From Chrysophaeum taylorii (taxonomy: Eukaryota; Sar; Pelagophyceae; Pelagomonadales; Pelagomonadaceae), in the NCBI GenBank assembly GCA_029834535.1, contig JAQMWT010000102.1:62001-126000 (forward strand): a DNA stretch of 64,000 bases, written 5' to 3'. The translations under genes were made by a program, and so were the position numbers. How positions within the stretch are numbered: the first letter of the stretch is position 1; each line of letters starts with the position of its first letter. The notes beneath the pieces are model-generated. The model made no database searches. It was given only the letters and a program-made list of their open reading frames with translations, and was not told the DNA's origin. Shown here in pieces: positions 11,986 through 22,000 of this stretch.

Positions 11986-12180
11986 GCCTGCACTTGTAGG
12001 AGAGGAGGTTAAAGGGCGGAGCGTGCGCTGATTAAAGCAGCTTAGATTGGCGGGGTGAGAGCGTCGAGCGGCAACCACCCCTTAGGGTTTAGGTCTTAAC
12101 TCAAAGGTTAAAGGGCAGAGCGTGCGCTGAATAAAAGCAGCTTAGACTGGCGGGAGTCCGAGCGTCGAGCGGAAAAGAGA
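11770..12180 (+). repeat. Degenerate ~100-bp tandem repeat
   Basis: GCAGCTTAGATTGGCGGG recurs at ~11792, ~12037 and ~12139. AGCGTGCGCTGA recurs at ~12019 and ~12119, and AACTCAAAGGTTAA at ~11774 and ~12094. These define two to three diverged copies of one unit that partly overlaps the GTGAACTTACTGG array. From 12181 to 12584 I see no gene. Confidence 0.65.
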
Positions 12181-12584
12181 ACCGTGGTGAGTAGAAGGAA
12201 GGACGTTGACGCAATCCGATTATATGGGACGGCCAAGCGCTAGCCTAACCGTCCAGGCGCCTCAAGCGGCCCTTGGGGTTAGTAGTCTGTCAATAAAAGC
12301 AACGAGTACCCGAGATGTGGTGTCTCTGCTTGCGCGATACACTTAAAGTTTACATGGAAAATGCGTAACATGGTACTGACATTGCGGTTTGCAACTCCCA
12401 GGCTCAAAGAGCCAGCTATTACCCTTATTGGTCAACAAACACTGCCCGTCTGTCATGGCTGGGCGCAGCCCAGAAAGGGCTCTTCGCAAAAGGGAGGCAT
12501 CGCGGGCAACTCGTCTCCTTGTTCAAACATGGCCGAGCAATTGTCCGGAGTGCCGCCACTAAATACGCGACGTGGCTCGCATAT

Positions 12585-13706
12585 TCAGCATGCAACAACA
12601 CCGCCAGCGCAGCGCGTGTAAAATGCGCACTCTTCGCTGGCGTTGCGTATAACGTCGCCTCGGCTGTACATGCTTAGGACACTACGCGCGAGGATGGCGG
12701 ACTCGTTGTTGATTGGGAGCGCGTGCTGCCAGCCGAGAACGAGGATTTCCTTGAACGCTGTCTCGTTACTGGTGACGTTTTGGAGGTCGTCGATCCGCGC
12801 GTACAAGTCCTCGAGGGAGACGTAGGCCGTCCAGACCATGTAGTTGAAGTAAGGCGCGGAGACGGCCTCTTCCAGTGGCATGTCGCGCCAGGGATCTGGC
12901 TCGCCCCATCGCCAAGGGTTGCAGCACGAAAAGATCTCGTAGAGTGTGAATTCGGTGAGCTTTCTTGACTTGACGAGGCGGATGAGGCTGAGCCTGTTTT
13001 CGTCGAGCCATGCGAAAAGAGAACGGACGCGGTCTGTGTTGAAGAGAGCCGGCGTAAGCGTTGGCTTAACAAGGCGAGGTTCACTGATGTCGACGTTCAT
13101 GGCATCAGCGGCGCCGGCGTACCACGGGAGGCGCGTCATGTTGTGTACCTCTTGGAGGGACGCGCGGTGGTGGCCGAAAAGCGTGCGGAGCGTGATGTCG
13201 TGCACGAAGATGTTCTTGGAGTCCAAGATTAGGTACCACTTTGTCTTGACGTAGGCGTGCGCATAGAGCTTCACGAGTTGCTGCTCGAACCAGCCAGCGG
13301 AGAGGGCCTGGGCGCGCGGTTCGTGGAAGATGACCGAGTACCTCGGACCGAACATGGTTTGCACTCGTCGCAAGTCGTCTGTGTATGCATGGAGCGAGTT
13401 CTGCGACACCCACGGAATGTGGACGTCGCGCATGAGGCGGCAAACATCGTGGCGCTCGATGCTGCGGCCCAGGAGCTCGAGCTTACACAGCTCCTTTTCA
13501 TAGCTTGGAACAAGCAGATCCATGCCTTCGAGGAACGACGCGCAGTATTTGTTCTGCGGTGTGCACGACGACGGTAAGCGCCCGCACTGGTCCTCACTAT
13601 GATACGCGACAGCTTCAATAACATCAACCTCGCTTGCATAGGTTGTATGGCGGCCACCGTCGGCGAGCACCAAGCAAGCCGCGCCCCAGCTCACGAGTCG
13701 CCGCAT
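12585..13706 (-). CDS. DUF6492-like glycosyltransferase-type protein, secretory pathway
   Basis: An intact 373-residue ORF. Residues 1-24 look like a signal peptide or signal anchor. Residues ~62-330 follow the pattern of the DUF6492 family, related in fold to glycosyltransferases: LLVPSYEKEL near 64-73, FEQQLVKLYA at 140-149, then WYLILDSKNIFV at 157-168, where D162 takes the place of the DxD-like metal/sugar-nucleotide site. There are several N-glycosylation-type sites (NMT, NVT, NET, NES). I infer a luminal Golgi/ER enzyme acting on glycans; its substrate is unknown. It is the only clearly intact gene in the left 17 kb and is surrounded by repeats. The start is the first ATG, supported by the signal-like N-terminus. 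Confidence 0.6.
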   Translation of the reverse strand: MRRLVSWGAACLVLADGGRHTTYASEVDVIEAVAYHSEDQCGRLPSSCTPQNKYCASFLEGMDLLVPSYEKELCKLELLGRSIERHDVCRLMRDVHIPWVSQNSLHAYTDDLRRVQTMFGPRYSVIFHEPRAQALSAGWFEQQLVKLYAHAYVKTKWYLILDSKNIFVHDITLRTLFGHHRASLQEVHNMTRLPWYAGAADAMNVDISEPRLVKPTLTPALFNTDRVRSLFAWLDENRLSLIRLVKSRKLTEFTLYEIFSCCNPWRWGEPDPWRDMPLEEAVSAPYFNYMVWTAYVSLEDLYARIDDLQNVTSNETAFKEILVLGWQHALPINNESAILARSVLSMYSRGDVIRNASEECAFYTRCAGGVVAC

Positions 13707-13899
13707 GACTTCGAAGCGGATTTTTTTTCAGCCCTTCTGCACGTAGATTCATCCAACAAGTCAGGATTGATTTGCAATAAAACAATTCTCACCTTGCCTA
13801 CACCCGAAAAGATATGTACACTAGCTACAATGTAAAGAACGACGGCTAATCCCAACACACACCGGTCCAACTGGGCCATTGAACCTTCGAGGACCCAAG

Positions 13900-14060
13900 C
13901 GCACCCCCCTCTTAGCAGTCGACCTTTAAAACCCTGAGCCGTTCTGATGGACCTCTGTGATTTGCCCACCTTCCGCGCACGACCTCCCCTAAACCCGCCC
14001 TGCTGCGAACGTGCCGGCATCTAACCGGTCCACCCGAGAGGCGAACACGCCACACAGAAT
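13900..14060 (-). repeat. Repeat junction: GGTCGACTGCTAAG head and degenerate SINE-like 5' end (copy D)
   Basis: On the minus strand at ~13905-13930 there is AAGGTCGACTGCTAAGAGGGG. At ~13965-14058 the minus strand shows GTTCGCCTC, GGTTAGATGCCGG and ACGTTCGCAG in the same order as in SINE-like copies A and E, but strongly diverged. It is older than the other copies. Confidence 0.5.
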
Positions 14061-14132
14061 ATGACGAATCTTCGACCGAAGCATTGCGACTATTTGGCAG
14101 AACATTTCGATGCACGGGTTTTCCCCGGTTTT

Positions 14133-14412
14133 TTTAAGGTCGACTGCTAAGAGGGGAGGGGCGCGCGCGGGTGCTCAGGGTTGGGTCGGATAAGAGAGCT
14201 TGAAACTATGCCCTAGTCCCCATTTTCGAAAACCCTAGCCTCCATTTTCGAAGACAAAAAGAAAAGCCCTCACCCATGCCTCGCGGCCCGGCGATGACCC
14301 CGACTAGTCCCCGCATACCCATCTACGCCCTTCAGATAGATCCCACAAGACGCACCAAAACCTTCAACCATCCACACGCACCCCCGCCCCCTTAGAAGAC
14401 GACCTTTAAAAA
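14133..14412. repeat. GGTCGACTGCTAAG repeat, inverted pair
   Basis: A plus-strand head (AAGGTCGACTGCTAAGAGGGG) at ~14137 faces a minus-strand head at ~14395-14410. The inner parts carry the conserved CGGCGATGACCCCGACTAG block on the reversed copy. The two outward ends thus form a large imperfect palindrome. Confidence 0.6.
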
Positions 14413-14439
14413 CCATCATTCAAAAGCGCATTTCAAGTG

Positions 14440-16240
14440 AATGTCCAAGGAGCCGTTCGATCTTCTGTTGGGCGCCTGGCGATGACGTCGTTTGAGCCGA
14501 TGGGAATTTCTATGCACGTCGGGGATTAGCCTAACGACGCTCCCAACGCGGCGGATCCGCTGGGGAAGCGCTTGAATGCCGCCAGGCGTGAGAGACGCAT
14601 AGATCTGGTTGATGGAGAGTGCGTTTGTTGCTTTGCCAAGCTTGACGACGTTTCGGAGAGCCGCTCGACCTGGGGCGCATCATAAGCATAACGGGACTCG
14701 ACGGCAGCATCGTCTTTAATGTTTGCCCGCCCTCTTGTATGCGAGACTTCGCACCCGCGACGCGTAAAGGCGGTCCGGTGCAAGCTATCCTCGCACGCGC
14801 TGACCAAGTGTCTCAAGACGCTGATTCGGCCGGACGTTTAGGTGTGCGTCGCTCAAGGCTATTCGAGCGGTCAAAGAGTGGACGAGAGGTTGGGGGTGGT
14901 TCAGAAGATGAGATACGACCCCAGGACAGGGACTGTGTGACGCTCGTCGTCGAGTAGGTTGTCGATAAGACGGTGGTCACTGGCGTTCGCAAGAGCGCAG
15001 AGAAGGAGAACAATGCCGCCTTGGCGTGTAAAGAGGCGCGTTGCCGCGAGCCGCGCGCGAAGACCGCTTCAACCTCTACCAACCAACGCGCCCAGCCCGT
15101 CCTCGCCGTCACTTCGAAAGCAGTTCGCACAGAAGGACAAGATCATCAACAGTCTCAAGGTGGCCAATGGACGCAGCAGTGGCGCTCTGTCGTTGCCGAG
15201 CACGAGACGGAAATGTCCCATGCCGGCGCCTTCGCGGCCGAGCAGGCCTTGGCTAGGGAGATGGAGGCGCGGATGATCGCCGAGGAATTGCGAGGATGAG
15301 GTCCGGGATGCCACACGTCGGGAGGAGAAACTCCCTGATCGGGCGCCACGATGCCGCGAAGGAGAAGTAGCGCGAGCGCGACGTTTGCGAAGCTGCAAAG
15401 CGCAATAGACAAGTTAATGGCGGCGAAGGAAGATGCCAAGGCGGTGGCGGCCGACATGAAAGGACGAACGAAGGAGTTGTGCTAAACAGTGTGACCCTCT
15501 GAATCTCTGCCGACTCGAGGACCGCCACGCTTCCGTTAATCGCAACGCGAAGCGAATGACACTCAAACTCACCGCTGCCAAGGGCCGCCTCGAGGCCCAT
15601 GACGAGGGAATCGAGCGGCTCCGAGCGCGCGTTGAGGAGCTCAAGGAGGAATGTGCAGCAGTCTAACCTCTTCATCGCTCACACGCTCACCGCAAATGAG
15701 GTCATTGGCACCTTACTAGGCCGGGGCACCATCCAAAACATGCTCGTTGTACCCTTCCGCTTCTTCGCCGCTTCTCACGACCTCGGCGACTGGTCCATCC
15801 TCGAAATGGCTCGAATCAACGAGCATGCGCGTACGTTATTCGAGACTTGCCTGGACGACCCACAGATCGTGGCGACAGCAGAGTGAGAGCCGTGCGACGT
15901 GTCCGCGGACGCCTACGCCAAGTTTCTCGCGTGGCGGGCGGCGTCGATCAGACTGTCGTTCGACGGACGGGCGAAGATCTCCGACGTCGCTGCCGTGAAT
16001 GCGCGGCTCTAAGATGTTCCATGTGACGTGGACGAGAATCCCAAAACCAAGACAATGCTCCTCCAGGTAATCGAAGCCTGGGGCCGGGGCTGCATCCGCA
16101 TCTTCGAGAACAGCCAGGCCATGCGCTACGTCGACGACGGCGACATGCCGACAAGACACAAGAGCTCGCGCCATGGTCATCTCGAGTCGCATCACCATGT
16201 TTTGACTTCCTGACTTTGACGACGACAGAGTTATGTGGTA
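14440..16240 (+). pseudogene. Decayed coiled-coil ORF remnant
   Basis: Plus-strand stretches in different frames have heptad-like, Glu/Lys/Arg-rich composition: SAEKENNAALACKEAR (~14994), KQFAQKDKIINSLK (~15120), EQALAREMEARMIAEEL (~15240), KGRLEAHDEGIERLRARVEE (~15580). Downstream, ~15690-16010 reads FRFFAASHDLGDWSILEMAR and YAKFLAWRAASIRLSFDG, which look like globular protein. The frame changes repeatedly and several stops interrupt it, so it appears to be a dead gene. No family was recognised. Confidence 0.35.
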
Positions 16241-17396
16241 CTTTGCTCCTTTCATCATTTTGTAATTGAGATCACAGCTATACAGAACGGATAGACTTCC
16301 CGAATCCCTTTTCACTAGACTTCCTCTTGGACATTCGGTTTATTGATGCTACGTTCTTCTGTTCTCCAACTTGCCGATGGCACTGACGCCGCTTATAACT
16401 TGTAAGTGGGCAGTTCTCACGACGCTCGTGCGCTTCGCCAGTAACAAGCTGAGGGGTCCTGTTTGGGATGTAAGGCATTGTGTTGCGACCGCTTCATAGC
16501 GTATTCTTCACGTGTCTTTCTTCATAGAGCAGTCGTACACTTGTGCTCTGTGCTCCTTTTCTTTGCCAGCATCCTCATCTCCTGCACTTTCGTCGATCTG
16601 CTCTTCCACCAACCGCCGTGCAGTTATTGAGTCGCCCTTTCTGCTCGTTCTGCGTGTAGCTTTTCCTCACTGTTCTTCTCCTATTTCAGCTTCTACCTTC
16701 TTCTTTGCTCCTGCTACTTTTTTTCTCGTCCTGTGCGGTCTTTTCTTCTACCTTTCTCTTCCTCTGCATTTCTCCATGCTGGTTGTGAGTCGCGTTCAAG
16801 GGCACTGCAATCTTGCCTACGTCGTACCCGTCGTTGAATTCTCTACCGGCCATATAGATCCTCCTTTGACCAGCGCAATTCACCCCCCCCCTGCTCCCTT
16901 CGTCACTTCTCTACAAACCGAAACAATAGAAGAAGAAAATGTGTGCCTGACTACTCGTCTAGTACTACGTTACAATATGACGAAGCAAGCACATGTGAGC
17001 GAGAGGAGCACTTACGCTAGACGAAGGAAGATCTGCGTGGGGGTGAGGAGAGTCTACGACAGGAAGACGCAAACGCATTAGAGAGAGGATGCAGAAGTTG
17101 GTCACAAAGACATAATAAAAAGCAAGGAGGGAGGTGGATGAAGGGAAGGCGACAGTAAGCGAGAGTAGCAAAGGAGATAGGGGTAGGCATATATGACTCT
17201 GAGCAGGCAGCGTTTCAGCGGCACAAGCGCCCTGCTATGAATGGAGATGAGCATGAGTACAACAGTCCACGACTGCTAGAAACATGAGTGGAGAGGAGGC
17301 ATGTGCGCGACAGCACAAGATTGCCATGCGTGGGGACATAAATGGGGAGGAGCATGAGTGCAACAGCACTAGGCTACCATGGCCTTGAGTGGCTGG
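16241..17396. other. No gene seen
   Basis: T/C-rich and mixed sequence with only low-complexity ORFs. Two related stretches near 17215-17290 and 17315-17385 (ATGAGCATGAGT...CAACAG/CACGACTG-type) suggest a weak tandem duplication. No RNA gene was recognised. Confidence 0.5.
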
Positions 17397-17461
17397 ACCG
17401 ACTCCTGCCGGTCCAGCCTGGCTCCCATGCCCGGGAGAGGTCCGAAGTTAGTTAGTTAGTC
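17397..17461 (+). repeat. LINE 3' tail only
   Basis: GGTCCAGCCTGGCTCCCATG, then CCCGGGAGAGGTCCGAAG, then (TTAG)3. This matches the last ~65 bp of the LINE at 10438-10800 more closely than it matches the SINE-like copies. It is a very short 5'-truncated insertion. Confidence 0.7.
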
Positions 17462-17956
17462 AGCCAGAGTGGAGGTCCATCACGAGACGATGATGTGTAG
17501 AAGAGCCCACTTCACGTCTAGGAGTGCACCAGCAAAATAGTCATATGCTCGGCGAAGCTGCTTGTGAGGAGCGAGAAAAACAATAATGGAAGTTTAGTGT
17601 CAGACACGTTGAAAACGAGGCCGGTGGTTATTGACCGAGATTATTCATTTGGCAAATAGGCGATTTTTACCTTGGCGAAAGGAGTCACAACAGACCCCGT
17701 AAGCACTTTCCTCCCGGCCGCAAGGTACACCGGTTTTTGCTACCAGCCGGCGCGTGGCCCCAGAGGCGTTGTGCTACACACCAGCCTCGTAGAGAAGATG
17801 ATTGGCGCATGACGTAGGTACCAGCGAGAAGTAGTGGCAGCGGCGCATATTTTTTGGTTGGCGTGGTCAAATTGTCCAGAGAAGACGTAGCAAGCGTGAG
17901 AGCAAAAACGCATACTCACCAGTTTTCGCTGTAGGGGCGCATGAGAGCAAATATAC

Positions 17957-18813
17957 TCACCAGTTTTCGCTGAAGGGTCGGAGCTCGAGTTCGTGGGTCC
18001 AAGACTGGGGTGACTGGGTGTGGAGGTGCCAGAATGTCTCGGCGACGGCATCGATGTCGAGGCCGCGAGCCTTGATGGTATCCTTGTCGATGGGCCAGGC
18101 CCCGGCTTTCGCGACGTTCTCGAGGCGCTCGCCGGCGACGATACCGTCGATGACGACGTGCGCGACGTGGAGCCCTCGAGGGCCGAATTCTCTAGCCATC
18201 GACTGTGCCAAATAGCGTACGCCGGCTTTGGCGGCAGCAAAGGCGACGAATGGGGGCTTGCCGCGCATCGATGCCGTCGCCCCGGTGAAGATGAGCGTCC
18301 CACAGGGGACCTTGGGCGGCGCGTCCTCGGGCGGGACGAGGCGACGCGCAGCCTCGCGGCCGACGAGGAAACTAATCGCAAAATTGTTCTGCCACATGTA
18401 TGTCGTGAAGCCGAGAGTCATGTCACGCATGTCCGTGCCCGTTGGCGGTCGCATGTTGGGTCCCTGGTTCTGCACGACGAGATCGAGCTCGCCGCGCCCT
18501 TGGGCGTCGTCGAATGCCGCGATTACCTCCCGCTCGAGGAGTTCGTCGTTCGTATCGGCCACCGCAAACTCGGACGAGGCCCCGATGCTCTCCAACGCGA
18601 TGCAGCTCGCCGAGCCCCCATCCCTCACGATGCTCTCCGCTGTGTCCTCGAGCTTGGCCTTTGTGCGACCCACCATCACCACCTGCAGGGAGTTGTTGCT
18701 CCACACGTCGATGATGGCGCGCGCACGTGATACTTCTCTGCAGCCAGCTTGGCCGCGATGGCACCCCCCAATCCGCGGCGCGCGCCGACGCCGAACACCA
18801 GTGACACCTTCAT
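17957..18813 (-). CDS. Short-chain dehydrogenase/reductase, 270 aa, one 44-nt intron
   Basis: Exon 1 is 18727-18813 and exon 2 is 17957-18682, with an intron at 18683-18726 (GTGCGC...CTGCAG). Joined, the protein starts MKVSLVFGVGARRGLGGAIA, a Rossmann TGxxxGxG-type nucleotide site, and continues KYHVVMVGRTKAKLEDTA, the expected second strand with an NADP-type Arg. Later come VVQNQG (the NNAG-equivalent), the FTGATAS serine motif and GLHVAHVVIDG. The YxxxK catalytic motif reads FAAAK, so Tyr is replaced by Phe, as I recall for one SDR subgroup ending in DLRP...W, which also fits the C-terminus ELRPFSENW. The substrate is unknown. The uninterrupted longer ORF starting upstream is a frame-shifted read of exon 1 and should not be used. 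A GGTCGACTGC repeat head lies ~16 bp upstream of the ATG. Confidence 0.8.
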
Positions 18814-18827
18814 CGTTGTTGAGGTTT

Positions 18828-19040
18828 TCGAAGGTCGACTGCTTTTCAGCCAAAGCTTCTTTTCGGCACTTTCGTCTGGAATCGACGTAAGCGCAGAACG
18901 TTCCTCACCGCAATGAGGAGGGTTCTTTTATACTGCTAACAGGGGGGGGTGGGTTCTTCTATACTGCTAACAGGGGGGGGTGGCTTGAGGGTTTTGGTGC
19001 GTTGTGTGGGAGGGACGTGCCTAATTGGGTAGGGTAAGCT
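18828..19040 (+). repeat. GGTCGACTGCTAAG-family derivative
   Basis: A head fragment (GAAGGTCGACTGC) lies at 18828-18840. Two tandem copies of TATACTGCTAACAGGGGGGG follow at ~18931 and ~18960, then the GGTTTTGGTGCGTTGTGTG and GGGACGTGCCTAATTGGG blocks. This is a diverged or rearranged member of the interspersed repeat, lying between the divergent SDR and ankyrin/BTB genes. Confidence 0.55.
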
Positions 19041-19142
19041 AAAGAAAAGATGGGCACTCATCATGGCGTCTTGTGAGGCTTGGCCACGCGACTGTAGGCA
19101 CCGGCAACACGCGGGCTTGTTCGCCGGAGAGGCAACACGGCA

Positions 19143-21734
19143 ATGAACAGGCGAGGCGCTGCTCTCCCACTTCCCCAGACAAAAAACCGCACAGAGATGG
19201 TGGTGTTGGCGTGTGGCGTTCCGCCGCGACATGCCGCGAAGGCCCACTCTGTGTGCCTGAGAGCCGAGGCCCCGGAGTTCATTCCAAAGAGCCTACAAGC
19301 GGTGGCGAAAAGGCGGGGGAAGAAGGCGAATCGCCGTCGCAGGGATGCGCCTCGTCCCACGAGTTATGCCCAGATGGTGGCGCGGCCTGCCGTCGTCTCC
19401 AAGGCACCAGCTCCTCCCGCCTCGGACCAAAGTATCAGCAAGAAGTTAGAACCCCCGAGGGCCTCCGTGGTACGCGAGGACACCGAGTGGCGGCGCGCTT
19501 GGCGGCGGCTACTTGACGAGCAGTGTGCCATGGCGCGCGAGGATCCGTTGCGACTCCGAGCAACGGTCGTCGTCGTCGAGGACTGCAGCATCAGCAGCAG
19601 CAGCAGCAGCAGCAGTGAAACCTCCGAAGACAGCGACGACGAGTCGACTTCGTCTGAGGAGGAGTGCAGCGAGAAGGAGCTCGTGGCGGCGATCGTTGCG
19701 CACGACGGCTCGAGGTTGCGGTCGCTGCTCGCTCGGACGACGCTGTGTTCGGCGCTCGTAATCGAGCGAGCGGTGATAGAGAACGACGAGGCGATCGTCG
19801 AGGCCGTCGTCGCGAAGAGTAGCGCTGGCGCGTGCGGTGCGCGGTCCCGTGAATCGGGCGCGACGCCGCTGCACCACGCGTGCGCTCTGCTGAACGCGCA
19901 CGTCGCGGCAACTCTGCTCGCTCGGGGCGCGTCGGCCGAGGCGCGCGACCGCAACGACGAAGTGCCGCTGGTGTGGCTCGCGCGGCCGCGCGTACCCCGC
20001 ATGAATCGGTTGCAGTACGCAGCGCGCGTCGACCAACTGCTGCACGCGTTCGAGCGCCACTCGCCCTTGCGGAGTCTCCTCAACCGCCGCGGCAGGCGTT
20101 CGGTGCTCGAGGCGGTGCTCGAGACGGACGCGCTCGCGAAGGGGTCGCGGCTAGAGCTTGTCTCTGCCCTCGTGCGGCGCGGCGCCAACCCCCTCGCCGA
20201 CGGCTGCCTCCATCGCGCGGCGCGCGCGGGTTCGAGAGAACTCGTGCGCGCGCTGCTCGCGTCGTACGTGCAGGACGACGCGCGTCCGCGCGAGCTGACC
20301 GACGTGCTCGCGCAAGCGGCGCTCGGCGGGTGCGTGGAGGTGATCCTCGACGCCCGGTTGAGTCTGGACGTGGATGGCCTCGGCTCGGGCCGTGACACGC
20401 CGCTCACGGCAGCGTTGAGAGCTGGGACGCTCGCGTCGGTAAGGTCTCTCCTCCGGCGCTGCTCGCTGCACGCCGAGGACGCGTCCGGCGCGTCGCCCCT
20501 GTACGTCGCGATCGCCGAGTCGCGAACGCGCACCGACGCGGCCGTCCGGATGCTGTTGGACGAAGCCCGACATCGCGACCAGCCGCTCATCGACCGGCGG
20601 TGCTCGGCGACCACCATGTCTTCGTACGCGTACGCGCTCTCCGTCGGCGCTCTCGAGGCGGCGGCCGCGCTCGTCGAGCACGGCGCTCGCCTCGACGACG
20701 AGGTCCTCTCGCGCGCGCGCGGAGGCGGCTTGGCGCTCGGGGCGGCGCCAGCCAAGCCCCCCGACCAGCGCGACGCGTTTCGCGCCGCGATGTTGCGACT
20801 CCTCGAATCGCAAGAGCACTGCGACGCGTCGATTGGCCCGTTCGACGACGACTCGACGATCGGGTGCCACTCGTTCGCCGTCGGCGACCTCGTCGCCCCC
20901 TCTATGACCCGCAGGTGCGTGGGAATGGGGGCCCTGCGCTTCGTGTACGGCGGCGCCGAGCCCACGCCCAAGGATCCCCTCGACTACGTGATGGACCTCG
21001 CCGTGCTCGCTGCGACCTGGGGTCTCAGCGAGCTCCGCGACGCGTGCGTCGCTCTCGCCTCCACTAAAACCCGGGACTTCTCGCTTCTCGACGCCAAGCG
21101 CTTCGCGCGGGCCGTCGGCGCCTCGGAGACGGTCGTCCGCCGGCCGCTCACGCCCTACACCACGCGCCGAATTCCTCCGGCCGCCAAGGCCGGCGTCCTC
21201 GACGGCCGGGCGCTCGCGAGGCAACTCCCGACCGACCTCCGCGTCTGCCACCGCCCCGTGCACTCCGCGATCGTCCGCGCGCGGTGGCCCTACCTCGACG
21301 CCCTCTATCGCTGGACCGCGCGACGCGAGGGCACGCCGCCGCGCGATCTCTGGCTCTCGCTCCCGCCCGTCGCGATCGACGGCATCGTCGACCACGTTTA
21401 CGGCCTCCCGCAGCCGCAGACCCGAACCTCTCAGGACCTCCTCGACCTCGCTGCCCTCGCCGACCAATTCCTCCTCCTCGACTTGAAGGCCGAATGCGAC
21501 GCGAGGCTTGCCGCTCTCGTCGACCCTCGCGCCGTCGTTGCCCTCTTCGACGCCGCGAAAACCCTAGGTCTCGCCGCTCTCCTCCTCGCCGCCGCCCGCG
21601 TTGTGCTCGACTCTCTCGACGTCGTCGTCCAGACACCCGCCTTCTCCAGTCTCCGTACCACCAAAGCCGCCTTCGTTGCGACCGTGCTGCGAGCCGCTCG
21701 CGCAGTCTCCCGCGACGTACGTTTTAGGCAGTAG
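19143..21734 (+). CDS. Ankyrin-repeat, double-BTB protein with PAM2 motif (ABTB1-like)
   Basis: 863 residues in one exon. Residues 39-48, LRAEAPEFIP, fit the PAM2 consensus (L-x-x-x-A-x-E-F-x-P) that binds the MLLE domain of poly(A)-binding protein. A basic stretch, an acidic/serine stretch with eight Ser (~149-165) and ankyrin repeats (~175-540, e.g. GATPLHHACALLNAHVAATL) follow. The first BTB is at ~559-655 (DDDSTIGCHSFAVGDLVAPS) and the second at ~694-810 (HRPVHSAIVRARWPYLDAL, LLDLAALADQFLLLDLKAEC). Ankyrins followed by two BTBs is the layout of ABTB1/BPOZ proteins, known as CUL3-type adaptors linked to elongation factor eEF1A. A role as a substrate adaptor near the translation machinery is inferred. 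The start is the first in-frame ATG; Met19 is an alternative that keeps PAM2. Confidence 0.8.
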   Translation: MNRRGAALPLPQTKNRTEMVVLACGVPPRHAAKAHSVCLRAEAPEFIPKSLQAVAKRRGKKANRRRRDAPRPTSYAQMVARPAVVSKAPAPPASDQSISKKLEPPRASVVREDTEWRRAWRRLLDEQCAMAREDPLRLRATVVVVEDCSISSSSSSSSETSEDSDDESTSSEEECSEKELVAAIVAHDGSRLRSLLARTTLCSALVIERAVIENDEAIVEAVVAKSSAGACGARSRESGATPLHHACALLNAHVAATLLARGASAEARDRNDEVPLVWLARPRVPRMNRLQYAARVDQLLHAFERHSPLRSLLNRRGRRSVLEAVLETDALAKGSRLELVSALVRRGANPLADGCLHRAARAGSRELVRALLASYVQDDARPRELTDVLAQAALGGCVEVILDARLSLDVDGLGSGRDTPLTAALRAGTLASVRSLLRRCSLHAEDASGASPLYVAIAESRTRTDAAVRMLLDEARHRDQPLIDRRCSATTMSSYAYALSVGALEAAAALVEHGARLDDEVLSRARGGGLALGAAPAKPPDQRDAFRAAMLRLLESQEHCDASIGPFDDDSTIGCHSFAVGDLVAPSMTRRCVGMGALRFVYGGAEPTPKDPLDYVMDLAVLAATWGLSELRDACVALASTKTRDFSLLDAKRFARAVGASETVVRRPLTPYTTRRIPPAAKAGVLDGRALARQLPTDLRVCHRPVHSAIVRARWPYLDALYRWTARREGTPPRDLWLSLPPVAIDGIVDHVYGLPQPQTRTSQDLLDLAALADQFLLLDLKAECDARLAALVDPRAVVALFDAAKTLGLAALLLAAARVVLDSLDVVVQTPAFSSLRTTKAAFVATVLRAARAVSRDVRFRQ

Positions 21735-21883
21735 TTTCGAAGGGCTATGAGCGCATTTCGGAAAGGGGGGTGCGAGGGGCGAGCGAGGCGAGCGCAACAA
21801 CCTTCCTAACGAGGGGGCTCCTTCTTTCCCGAACATTGTGCGGAGGTCACCACCACCCGCGTTTTCCGCAGCAACTATTCTGA

Positions 21884-21913
21884 CTGACCGACCGACCGAC
21901 CGACCGACCGACC
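21884..21913. repeat. (GACC)n microsatellite
   Basis: Seven or so tandem GACC units between the ankyrin/BTB gene and the small gene at 22001. Confidence 0.85.
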
Positions 21914-22000
21914 ACACGGTTTCTGCTGTATCCTCAACAACGAAACAACTCGTGAACAACAACAATAAATAATAAACTTATTAGTGAAAACGGGCAAGAG

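Noticed and set aside
16512-17081. 189-codon plus-strand frame rich in Ser, Phe and Cys
   Set aside because: Arises from a T/C-rich stretch; no conserved pattern.
18020-18890. Long plus-strand frames opposite the SDR gene
   Set aside because: They are shadows of the GC-rich SDR coding strand; the SDR motifs and intron are decisive.
20151-21636. Long minus-strand frames under the ankyrin/BTB gene (up to 535 codons)
   Set aside because: Arg/Ser-rich shadow composition with no domains, whereas the plus strand has ankyrin and BTB patterns.
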